The position numbers and the translations under genes were made by a program. Positions 10,501 to 18,920 of a stretch of DNA of 64,000 nt are shown here, in pieces. How positions within the stretch are numbered: position 1 is the stretch's first letter; every line of letters starts with the position of its first letter. A model generated the notes under the pieces. That model was not told where the DNA came from. It ran no database searches and was given only the letters and a program-made list of their open reading frames with translations. Source of the stretch: Sphaerolaimus hirsutus (taxonomy: Eukaryota > Nematoda > Chromadorea > Monhysterida > Sphaerolaimidae). The stretch is taken from the NCBI GenBank assembly GCA_964036195.1, contig OZ038453.1, forward strand, positions 26,895,598 through 26,959,597, given 5' to 3'.

Positions 10501-13500
10501 CAATGGCTTTGCGATTATTGAATAGTTCTTTATGAATCGCCTGTAAAATCCGCACATTCCGAGGAATGACTTGACACCAGTGCGATTTTGTGGCAGTGGG
10601 AAATTTTCAATGGTCTTTGTTTTGCTTTCATCTTGCTCAAGTCCATCTCCTGACAATTTGAAGCCGAGAAATATGCATTCTCCAACTCCAAATATGCACT
10701 TTTTGGCTTTGAATTTCAAGCGGTACATTCTGGCACGTTCCAGCACTGCTGTCAGATCTTGCAGGTGCTTTTCAAATGTTGGGGATGCAGTTAACAAATC
10801 ATCCATGTAAGCCAGAACACTCTTGTTGATGATGGGCTCGAAAATGGTGGTGATTGCTCTTGCATAAGATGCTGGAGCTGTACTGAGTCCAAATGGCATT
10901 CTGGTGAAATGGTACAATTGACCATTGGCTACTGCAAATGCCGTCTTTTCTGCATCGTCAGGGTGCATTGGCAGCTGCCAATATGCTCCCAAGCAGTCCA
11001 GGCTACTGAAGAACTTTGGGTTCAGTTCAGCAATGCGGTCAAATATTTCTGCCTGGTCTGGTGCTGGAAATGCATCTCCTTCTGTGATGAGATTCAATTC
11101 GCGGAAGTCTTGGCATAATCTGTGTGTATTGTCCTTTTTCTTGACCATGACAATTGCAGCACGCCATGGGCTATTTGATTTCACAATCACGCCTGATCTC
11201 AACATTGAATTCAGTTGTTCCTCAACCACCTCCCTCAAATGTGGTGGTGTTCTTCGTGGAGGCAGCTGGATTGGTCCTTTCTCACCAGTTCTGATTCGGT
11301 GATAAATATTCCCTGTGATTGTGGTCAATTCTCCATAATCTAGTGCAAAACAGTCATGGAACTGCTTCAACAGATTCTTCAATTCCTCTTTTCGTTTGTC
11401 AGTAAGCTTGTCACCAAACTCCCACACTGTCTCCAGTTTCTGCAGTCGTTCTTCCAACTGGTCACCTGTCAGGTGTTGCAGGTCAATTTCATCTGGTTTC
11501 TTGTCTGTGTGTGGTTTCTGCACATGGCTTCTGAATTCTTGATTGACATTGTTGATTGTATCCACATGTGTGGATCTCACTATTTGTGGTGCCAATGGAA
11601 TTGCTGTGCCTGCCAGCTCCATGTGACCAATACAGGCACCTTTTGGTAGGCATCGATGTTGCAGTGACATGTTGTATATATCAATGCACAGCATGTCATG
11701 CCCTCCTGGCACTCTGAGGTATGGAAGTGACAATCCACGAATTTCTTCTGCTGGTTTTGGTATAAACACCAGATTTTGCTGTGGGTCACCTGACGTTAGC
11801 CCAGCAATCATGACTGAAATTCTCTTTCTGGTGTTGCTTCTGATGAATTCCTGGTTTATCAGCTTAACTGGCCATCTGGCTGCTGGTGGTCCTTCTGTTG
11901 AAATTGAATCACCTGCTGGTCCAAGTCCAATTTGCCGTGAGCCGACCCACACGCGGCAGGTGGCATAGCAGATTGTCAGGCGCCTGAAGCGGCGCAGCAA
12001 ATCACCTCCCAGCAATAGTTCGTCATTGAGGTTTTGCGCCACATAGAATTTATGTTGCAAAGATTGTCCTCCAATGATCAGATGCACATAAATTCTTCCT
12101 GAGATGACCAGTGAGTGACCAGTGATTGATACCAGTTTGTCATTTTCTGCTAATGGTATCACTGGTCCCAATCCCAATGCATTGACAATTCTCTCATCAA
12201 TCAGACTACACTGGGCGCCAGAATCTAGCAATGCTGCCAGAGTTGTGTTCGCAATGCTTGTAGCCACATACAATAAATTGTGTTTGTTGACCAGCTTCAC
12301 TGATTTGGTTTGATTGATGTGTTTTTCATAAGGTTGTCCATTGGCAGTTTGTTCTGATGATTCTGCCCAGGTTCTATCCACGTCATAATGGATGGTCAAT
12401 TTCCCAACAGGCCTCAATATGTCATTTCCAATGATGGCTTGGTCACTCAATTCATTTGAAATGAACAGTGAATGAGTTCCATGATATCCCATTAACTGAA
12501 TTTCAGCAGTTGTTATCCCTTCAATAGGAATTTCATGGCCTGTGACTGATGTCAGATGTATCTGGGATTTTTCTGGCTCAGGCCGCAAGTCCAATGCGCT
12601 TGCTAGCCCTTTCCCAATTACACTGCATTGGGCTCCAGTGTCTAGTATGGCATTGATTCGGTGCTTGTTGACAAGCATTGTGGTGCTTGGCATGTTCTCA
12701 CTCTCTTCAGCCTCTGTGGCCGCAATCATGTTTATGGTTTCTACCGGCCTCAATTCAATGGTTTCGCCATTGATTGTGATGGTTTTTCCTCTTGTCAAAG
12801 CGGCAATAGGCCGTGGGCGGCGATTTGACCGTGTCAGGGCTTCTGAGTTTTCTGGCATCGTTTCAACAGTCACAGTTGCTGTGGTTGGCACTGGTTGATG
12901 TTGCGGGTGCCTGTTTCGGAACCTTTGGACTGCTTGGTAGCACCTTGTTAGTGTGGTTACTTGTTGCCATAACCAGTAACTGAAACTCATCGCCATGTCA
13001 AGAGCATTGTGTGTCAGTCTTGCTCTTATGGCCAATGGTAGACAGCATTTCACAGCAATAAAGCACCAGATTGCCATTATCGGAATGACAATCAGACTGA
13101 GTGCTATTTTCAGCCACTTGTGTGAGTTGGCCTCTGTAGCGCCTGTTATCACCATGTTCTGGGCTACAATTCTGGTGTTCTCGTCTGCTGTGTTCCCAGG
13201 TTGCAAACCAAGGTTTGTCAGCAACTCGTGATGTGTCTGCAGCAAATCGTTGGTATGTGCTTTCGTGCCCCATTGTGGATGCTGTTTGTATGGATGTAAG
13301 CCAATTGCTTGGTTTGTTGCTGGCTCCTTTTCATTTTGATGTTGATGAACATATGCCAGGGGAAGCCTTGGCAGGCTTTGAACTTGGTGCAGTTCTCCTG
13401 TTTTCGCAGCATATTTCACCGTGGTGTTGTGAATGTGAAATATCTGATTGTCAACTTCTTGACATGGCACTTCAAAAGTCCATTTGATCACCATCAGGGT

Positions 13501-14715
13501 TGCTGGGTCTAGGAAGAATGGACCATCTTCCATTGCTGCAAACTGAATGGGAATGTGCCTAGTACATTTGTCATCAGTGACATTCATTGGCAAGATGTAA
13601 TATGTACCATTTGCCAGTGGCCTGCAATACCAGACATGTATCACATTGCCGGTTGTTTTGGCAGTGAGATGCTGGTGATCCAAGATCATTTGCAGCGTTT
13701 CTGTTGGGTCAGCTTTTAGTTGGCTAACAGTGACTGCATGAATTGCCTTCATCATTTTGCAGTGATTCACCATCAGAAACTCAAAGTAGAATCTCTGAGC
13801 TTGGTCAGCATGCAGCTGCCTCAAGGTGGCTTGGGCTGCAACTACATCTGACGAGGCTTTTTCTTCAGGCATTATGGTCAAGCCTGTTAGAGATGCAATT
13901 GATGTTTCATTGGTCACCACGGTTTCTACTGCGAAACCTTGGTCACTGATGTAAAGTTGCTGACCACAATCCATTACTTCTTGTGGATTTGTGAATGTCA
14001 ATGCCAATGTGCCCCCTTCTGCAATCCACTGTCTTTGTAAACTGATCCCTGGGGCTGTTTTCCATGCTTCATATTGGCATTCCACAGTGGTGTTGGCTTG
14101 CCACATCAAAAGTTGATGATCTGGCAATGCACATTGGTTTTCAATGTAGCGGCACTTAGAAACATCAGTTCCTAATGTGGACCACATTTGTTTTCTGTCT
14201 GATCTCTGGTAAACTGTTGTCTGTTGCAGTGCACATTGCGTCACAATGTGGCTAATCGTTTTGCAGCATCTGAATGCTCCATGAGTTGGTAATTCTGGTG
14301 CTGGATACCAAGTCCGGTACTGGCCTTTTCCCGACCTTTCCATGTCATTTGCTTTCATGCATTGCTGGTAATCGATCATTCTTTTGCATTCTATTGCTGA
14401 CACTTCCACAGGTATGTATGTCACATCTTTATATGAGGTATATAAAAATGTTGTGTACTTTGTGTGATTTTCTTTCCACTTTGTGCACACATATGCTTTT
14501 GTCACATGCTGGTATGTGTTCTTGCGATAAAGTTTCAATGTCAGATGACTTGGTGCTGCAAACTCTGCCGTAGATGAGAAGTGGCAATTGATGTCGGGTG
14601 GTATCGCATAGCTGACTGTTGGTGATTGGTCCACAGGGCACACCATTGGGTCCATGGCACGGGCCCAATGAGTGCTGATCAGGAAGGCTAGTGTTGTCAG
14701 GAAACATGATGCCAT
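7588..14715 (-). CDS. pol: Glycoprotein-protease-RT-RNase H-integrase polyprotein, dUTPase-like tail
   Basis: A 2,375-residue open frame starts at an ATG. Residues 1-20 look like a signal peptide. Residues 21-533 are a cysteine-rich ectodomain with N-glycosylation sites, and 535-562 are a membrane segment, so the N-terminus resembles a viral envelope glycoprotein whose family I could not fix. Two retropepsin domains follow, with DTGA at 692-695 plus IIGND near 761, and DSGA at 831-834 plus LLGGD near 901. RT spans about 1140-1360 with YMDD at 1303-1306. RNase H runs about 1446-1570, with acidic residues near D1452, E1500, D1523 and D1566. Integrase has an HHCC zinc motif (H1731, H1738, C1768, C1771) and a DD35E triad (D1801, D1860, E1896). 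A GPY/F-like module lies at 2038-2041. Residues 2263-2375 resemble a dUTPase fold. No stop or frameshift is seen. An envelope-like region upstream of, and in frame with, protease is unusual. Processing is presumably by its own proteases and host signal peptidase. Confidence 0.92.
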   Translation of the reverse strand: MASCFLTTLAFLISTHWARAMDPMVCPVDQSPTVSYAIPPDINCHFSSTAEFAAPSHLTLKLYRKNTYQHVTKAYVCTKWKENHTKYTTFLYTSYKDVTYIPVEVSAIECKRMIDYQQCMKANDMERSGKGQYRTWYPAPELPTHGAFRCCKTISHIVTQCALQQTTVYQRSDRKQMWSTLGTDVSKCRYIENQCALPDHQLLMWQANTTVECQYEAWKTAPGISLQRQWIAEGGTLALTFTNPQEVMDCGQQLYISDQGFAVETVVTNETSIASLTGLTIMPEEKASSDVVAAQATLRQLHADQAQRFYFEFLMVNHCKMMKAIHAVTVSQLKADPTETLQMILDHQHLTAKTTGNVIHVWYCRPLANGTYYILPMNVTDDKCTRHIPIQFAAMEDGPFFLDPATLMVIKWTFEVPCQEVDNQIFHIHNTTVKYAAKTGELHQVQSLPRLPLAYVHQHQNEKEPATNQAIGLHPYKQHPQWGTKAHTNDLLQTHHELLTNLGLQPGNTADENTRIVAQNMVITGATEANSHKWLKIALSLIVIPIMAIWCFIAVKCCLPLAIRARLTHNALDMAMSFSYWLWQQVTTLTRCYQAVQRFRNRHPQHQPVPTTATVTVETMPENSEALTRSNRRPRPIAALTRGKTITINGETIELRPVETINMIAATEAEESENMPSTTMLVNKHRINAILDTGAQCSVIGKGLASALDLRPEPEKSQIHLTSVTGHEIPIEGITTAEIQLMGYHGTHSLFISNELSDQAIIGNDILRPVGKLTIHYDVDRTWAESSEQTANGQPYEKHINQTKSVKLVNKHNLLYVATSIANTTLAALLDSGAQCSLIDERIVNALGLGPVIPLAENDKLVSITGHSLVISGRIYVHLIIGGQSLQHKFYVAQNLNDELLLGGDLLRRFRRLTICYATCRVWVGSRQIGLGPAGDSISTEGPPAARWPVKLINQEFIRSNTRKRISVMIAGLTSGDPQQNLVFIPKPAEEIRGLSLPYLRVPGGHDMLCIDIYNMSLQHRCLPKGACIGHMELAGTAIPLAPQIVRSTHVDTINNVNQEFRSHVQKPHTDKKPDEIDLQHLTGDQLEERLQKLETVWEFGDKLTDKRKEELKNLLKQFHDCFALDYGELTTITGNIYHRIRTGEKGPIQLPPRRTPPHLREVVEEQLNSMLRSGVIVKSNSPWRAAIVMVKKKDNTHRLCQDFRELNLITEGDAFPAPDQAEIFDRIAELNPKFFSSLDCLGAYWQLPMHPDDAEKTAFAVANGQLYHFTRMPFGLSTAPASYARAITTIFEPIINKSVLAYMDDLLTASPTFEKHLQDLTAVLERARMYRLKFKAKKCIFGVGECIFLGFKLSGDGLEQDESKTKTIENFPLPQNRTGVKSFLGMCGFYRRFIKNYSIIAKPLVELTKESVEFEWTEERLNAFEALKKAMVTAPVLAFYRPELELIISVDAACPPVHGYGAVLEQRQPETGEIRPIAFASTQVADNRNDFNAMIREAEALAWILEKYKHYCMGRKVTVYTDSRALAYLMHAKGHSQYITRICLTLAGYDLDVKHRPGKTNVVADALSRAPTGRDSELLTKIDNPPMEIELDDSKIPKPRPWWKKLPPYVPNEEIPDPYKGPRKTTNTEPEVAPIRVMAVLRSPQDSGECTPAQLNNWRDRLSSAQKHDQETQRIIHQMEQGEKPCFGPHFAYPDLLAYVRNPTHPAEKAKRTRVFVPKTLRMQMMAEHHDTVVGGHLNARKVLSLMAQHLYWPEMQRDVYNYIKTCTHCQTRNCPVPKTRLPMPETQPRLQPFEWIHIDHLELPTSYSGHSYVFLVVDRCSRWADGWAVERTDAKTAAQMLVENWICKYGAPAYMTSDCHASFTGEIFTEITKLFQIRKITTAPFHPQSNGIVERANRSLLGLLAACMRDLDHHDWPTWLPFALMANRMAVHSATGVSPYMCVFGQLPRTALAADLKPKQFETMMQYPTYMHTLLVNMRRIWAYTNAKNQEQNDTNKAIHDKKCADTQKIHLGCLVLKKSFTIPKDQTGKTRDVWVGPYMVTKLTGDPPKTVYLQKWNEPDSPSIKFPMMLVKMWHPRDDVFPTFGHGDPAVQQEEQVPQQPDQMAGAVAPPTDVSQDATKTNENARKQADPSVPSQSKPFMMTGGLESSASEDEELPVLTKYPTGQPRAMRYNLRLNPKKKVIRMIRANKRPENDEIGALYSELLGHTASKWKATPLPSGGSMEYETEIHEIQETANEQQPRQRTMGLVPTTHPVVTPNRPHQLAVRASTTFAVCTNHFNNTLQIKPRCPMVLVPQGKQVITTGIEVSVPPGMAIRVINGKDDVHFKILEHTYTTGQHIVNIWYLIDTRKEFSNQDTVACLQAHQTLKISTN

Positions 14716-15288
14716 TTCGAAGCCTGCGACGACTGATTTACGAAATGATGATAGAAAAAGTTCAATAATAAAGTTTAAGACTCATGGCGAGTCCTGGTAA
14801 AGTACCATTACACAATCATGATTAAGTGATACAGATTTATAATTTTATTACATTTATTATATTAAGTCTACATAATAAGTAAATAAGTTATTGTATACCC
14901 ATTTAAGCTATAAGTTCCTAAATTAAGTTGGCATATAATCTATGGGATAAAATCTAAAATATACCTAAAATAACATTATCTGCTAGCTAAATGTGCAGCT
15001 AAATGTGCTAATCACAGTATATAAAGAATATTTATGTGGTCACTAATGGAAGGAATTATAGTAAGAATAGATTTCAGTTGATTTTTGTTTGAATTGTAAA
15101 GGTATTTAAAATTTTTATTTTGATTGTTTGATCAAGTGAAGTCTATTCTAAAGAATCACATTGGATCATTACTTAGAAATTTAAATCTTTGGCCGGACAA
15201 AACTGAGGAGAAATTAAAGAGGATATAAAAGTATTAAATAATATTTATGAATAATATTTCTCCCAGTTTTGTGTATGCACTATTGTGC
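14716..15288. other. A+T-rich spacer between helicase and polyprotein genes
   Basis: No open frame of note. On the sense strand this would hold the leader of a polyprotein mRNA. It may contain a splice acceptor or internal promoter, but none can be assigned. Confidence 0.4.
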
Positions 15289-18200
15289 CTACTGGCCAGT
15301 TTCTTGGTTGTTTAATTCGAAAAAGTCAATTGGATTCTCTGCAGCCACACACAATGACAGGTCGTCCTTGCCCAACAATGCCTTGGCTTCAGCCACTCTG
15401 TCCTTTGTCATGATGAATGCTCCAGTTCTGGCCACTTGTTCAAACAGTTGCTTCCATCCCCTTGCAGTCTTTGTCAATGTGAACATTGGTTTGAAGTCCG
15501 TGATGATCACAATGGATCGTCTCTGCCTTGTCAGTGCCACGCACAAGCGCATCATGTTTGTCAGGTGTGTCAATTGGCTATATTTGGTATTCATTGTCCA
15601 TCCTGGGACCAGAATGATGTCTGATTCTTGAGACCCTTGTGCAATGTCACATGTGGTCACTCTGTAGTCCAGATTTGGCATGCCCTCCTGGCTGTGGTGT
15701 TTGGCCAGCAGGCAACATCCATCTTGGAGGTCCGACTGCAGTTCTTTGTAATATGCCAGGATCCTGGTCTCAGCCACACCATCCCAGCCAGCGGCCTTGT
15801 ACCATTCGCTCATGAAAGTGACAAACTGGTCCCTGGTGCGGTCACAGCGTCTGGTCACTTTGTTTCCATCAGTTGTCTGTACAACCACATCCTCTGTGTT
15901 CACATCTAGCCAGTAGATGGGTGCCAGGTACTGCTTTGTGCCATCTGGCCTTCTCTTGAACAGCAGTGGGAAACCTGGTGGCTTGGCTGCCAGGAATTCT
16001 GCTCTGGTCTGGTATTCAATGGGTGCCTCCAGGTGCCCATTGTAAATCAAATATTTCACCAGGCCTGCATGTTCTACTGAGGCCCGGTACACTTCCTTCA
16101 GTCTGAAGCGCCTTCTTCTGCCCACAATTGAGCTCACTCTCTCCAGGCCACTTTCATTGAAAACTGATTCCATCACTCTTCTGATTGGAGTCTGCCCCAA
16201 ATTTGGCTTTCCAAGTTGATATTCATCGCCAAGTAGCAAGACAATGAAGCGCCTGCTGATCCTGTCTTCACTGGTGCTCAACAAAGTCAGAAGTGCACAC
16301 AGCTGCAGTTTGGTGATTTTTGTGGACTCGTCCACAACCAGCATTGAAAATCTGCATTCTCTGAGTTTGCTCAATGCCGTGCTGGTGGTTGCACTGACAA
16401 TCTGGTACTGGTTGTGCAGTGTTCTGTCCAGTGTGGCAGTCTCTTCTTCTTTTTCATCTTTGTGTTTTTTCATTTCTGCTATCCATTCTGGTGGAACTGC
16501 CTCACCTCTGTGCAGCCTGCACCCTGTGGGCATTTTGCCTTTGCGGCCCTGTTCCTGCTGTTCCATTTTGCGAGAGGTTGCCTTCAATCGGGCATGCAAC
16601 CATGGGACACTGCCTGACCTGATCCATGCATCCAGGTCATCAGCTAACCGCTCCACTGCCTCATTATCTGTGGCTGTGATCAGAACCTTGGTGGCATATG
16701 GTTCTTGCCAGTGTCTGTGGAGGCCAGCTGCCAGGTGCTCCTGTATGGCCTGTATGGCCACTCTGGACTTGCCTGCACCAGCCGGGGCTCTGACTGTGAT
16801 GCAGTTGACATTCACTCTCAATGCCTGTAGCACTTCGTACTGTTTTTGATTCATGCCTTCAGGTCTTTCTGTTGGATAGTCATATTGTGTCTGGTCAATG
16901 TTGGTTGCCACAATTTGGTTGATTTCTCTCAAGCGATTTGGCAGCAACACTTTCATGATGGTCAACTCTGCCGCTGTCTTCCATGGGTTCATCAGTGCAT
17001 ACACTATATATGTGTATGTTTGCTTGTCTTGAGCATCATCTATTCTGTTGTCTGTTCTGATGCAAACTTCACTTTGGTCCATTTCAATGTGCTTTTTGAG
17101 GTAGTGAAGGGCAGTTTTGGCCAGCACTGCCACACTCAATTGCTGTTTCTTGCCATCCTGGCAGGGTGCCACAGCTGTCAGTGTCCCTGATGATTCCAGG
17201 TTTGGCTGCCTGAAATTTACTTTCACTGGTGTGCGGCTGGTCCAGGGGATCTGGGTGTCCATTGGAATTTCAGTTCTGAATGTCAGGTATGAGAAATCCT
17301 CTGACCTCATTATGGTGAATTTGTTTGTCCATGGGGTTTCTCTGTTCCTTGGCTGATTCATCTCTTGAGTCATTTTGGCTAGATGGAATTCATCAAACAA
17401 TGCACCCATTGCTTCATAAATCAACATCTGCTCTTCAAATGACTTGATGGCAGCTAGTTCATCTGCCCAATGCCAGGCCTGCCAGTACATATATTCTATC
17501 CTGGCTTCTTGGTGTTGCTGGGTTGACAACACCTTTCCATCAGCATTGTGTTCATATCCAAAGAATGCTAGGCATTGTAAATCCCTGAGTCCTTCAGTTG
17601 TCTGCAGGAGTGGCAGGAAAAACTGTTCTTGCAGCATCAGTGCACTGGTGGGGAATCTCACAAAGGTGTCTCTGATTGGTGGGACAGTTTTGCTATTCCT
17701 CCAAATTTCAATTGGTGCTGTTGATGCCAAATCTGATGTCTGCCATAATTTTTGAATGCCTTTCACGCTTGGGTATATCTGATCTTTTTCTGCGATCCCT
17801 GGCATCCAAAACAATGGCTGGTTTCTTTGCAATGTGTCTTCAATCACTCTTGGAATGGTCTTGTCACAGATCCAGACCTCCTGTGTCTTCTTTCTGATCA
17901 CTCTGCCCTTGCCAACTTGGTGGGCTTCACCCAACTCTCTGATTTTGCGCAGGGCATCCACTATGGGAATCACTCTTCCATCGATACTCATTTTGCCAAT
18001 GATGTCTGTCAGCATCAGGATTTCACATCCATTCCATCCTGTGCCTGTGGCGTACCTGCCAATAGACAGATAATAGGTGGACACATATGTTGCCCACCTT
18101 TTTAGCCTTCTCAAAGGCACTTTGATCTGCAGCTGCACCCATTTGCCATGTTCTATTGTCACAGTTGCCTCAGTGCCAATCAATAGTTCCCATGCAATCT

Positions 18201-18678
18201 TCTGCATCAGGTATCGCAGGTCTGCTGTTGCTATGTAATCAGCGTGCACAATTTGCAATTCTGGGTGGATCTTTCCATCTTGCATCATTTCTTGGGCATA
18301 TATGACACCATTTCTTGTTGGATTTCCATGTGGGATGAGTGCCATTTGTCGTTTGTTTGTGCCTGGTGGATTTGGATGTAACTGCCTTCTCCTCAGATCT
18401 GTCTCAAATCCAGCCATGATCAATTTTCCTTCAATTAGCTCTTCAGCAACTTGCAACTGTTCTGGGTCTGGTGGATCTGTTCTTTCTGGTGGAATTTCTG
18501 ATTCATCATTTTCCACTGTAGTCAACTGGTCATTTCCTGTTGGCACATCCGGACTGGAGCATAACATATCCATTGGGTTATCCGGTTCACTGTTGTCTGC
18601 TTCCGCTGTGTCCATCTGGTCAGATTCTACTGGTACTTCTCTCCATTCACCATTTTCTCCCAAGTCCCAATCATACAT
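15289..18678 (-). CDS. Upf1-like superfamily 1 helicase of the retroelement
   Basis: A complete 1,129-residue frame starts at an ATG. All SF1B (Upf1/AAA_11-AAA_12) motifs are readable: a Q-like NQKQY at 610-614, Walker A APAGAGKS at 631-638, Ia near 668-678, DES Walker B at 783-785, GDEYQLGKP at 817-825, a YRASVEH motif near 864-870, TTCDIAQGSQESD at 1008-1020, and VALTRQRR at 1047-1054. Catalytic residues look intact. The first ~600 residues match nothing I recognise and start with an acidic stretch. The frame stays open for a further 63 nt upstream of the ATG with no other ATG. Upf1-type proteins unwind RNA or DNA 5'-3'. A role in reverse transcription, genome packaging or escape from RNA surveillance is inference only. 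It lies between gag and pol with 240-bp and 570-bp spacers, so it probably uses its own spliced or internal transcript. Confidence 0.88.
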   Translation of the reverse strand: MYDWDLGENGEWREVPVESDQMDTAEADNSEPDNPMDMLCSSPDVPTGNDQLTTVENDESEIPPERTDPPDPEQLQVAEELIEGKLIMAGFETDLRRRQLHPNPPGTNKRQMALIPHGNPTRNGVIYAQEMMQDGKIHPELQIVHADYIATADLRYLMQKIAWELLIGTEATVTIEHGKWVQLQIKVPLRRLKRWATYVSTYYLSIGRYATGTGWNGCEILMLTDIIGKMSIDGRVIPIVDALRKIRELGEAHQVGKGRVIRKKTQEVWICDKTIPRVIEDTLQRNQPLFWMPGIAEKDQIYPSVKGIQKLWQTSDLASTAPIEIWRNSKTVPPIRDTFVRFPTSALMLQEQFFLPLLQTTEGLRDLQCLAFFGYEHNADGKVLSTQQHQEARIEYMYWQAWHWADELAAIKSFEEQMLIYEAMGALFDEFHLAKMTQEMNQPRNRETPWTNKFTIMRSEDFSYLTFRTEIPMDTQIPWTSRTPVKVNFRQPNLESSGTLTAVAPCQDGKKQQLSVAVLAKTALHYLKKHIEMDQSEVCIRTDNRIDDAQDKQTYTYIVYALMNPWKTAAELTIMKVLLPNRLREINQIVATNIDQTQYDYPTERPEGMNQKQYEVLQALRVNVNCITVRAPAGAGKSRVAIQAIQEHLAAGLHRHWQEPYATKVLITATDNEAVERLADDLDAWIRSGSVPWLHARLKATSRKMEQQEQGRKGKMPTGCRLHRGEAVPPEWIAEMKKHKDEKEEETATLDRTLHNQYQIVSATTSTALSKLRECRFSMLVVDESTKITKLQLCALLTLLSTSEDRISRRFIVLLLGDEYQLGKPNLGQTPIRRVMESVFNESGLERVSSIVGRRRRFRLKEVYRASVEHAGLVKYLIYNGHLEAPIEYQTRAEFLAAKPPGFPLLFKRRPDGTKQYLAPIYWLDVNTEDVVVQTTDGNKVTRRCDRTRDQFVTFMSEWYKAAGWDGVAETRILAYYKELQSDLQDGCCLLAKHHSQEGMPNLDYRVTTCDIAQGSQESDIILVPGWTMNTKYSQLTHLTNMMRLCVALTRQRRSIVIITDFKPMFTLTKTARGWKQLFEQVARTGAFIMTKDRVAEAKALLGKDDLSLCVAAENPIDFFELNNQETGQ

Positions 18679-18920
18679 CAGTCTGGTTTCACCACTGTAT
18701 GTGTCACTTGCTGATGTCTCTGGCTGGTTGTCTGCTTGATTGTGGGGTGTATTTTACTATTGTGAGAATTTAAAATTGAAATATACTAGACTTGGTATAT
18801 GTTTTATGAAGACATACTGGTTGATTTTGTAAATTTTTGTAGAGTTGTGTGAGAAAAGAAAGCATTTTGCCATTTTGTGACATTGGTCACAAATGGCCCA
18901 TCACCAGATTGATTCCCATG

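Noticed and set aside
7751..13512. Many plus-strand open frames of 60-150 codons within the polyprotein region
   Set aside because: They lie antisense to the long conserved minus-strand frame with RT and integrase motifs and have no domains of their own.
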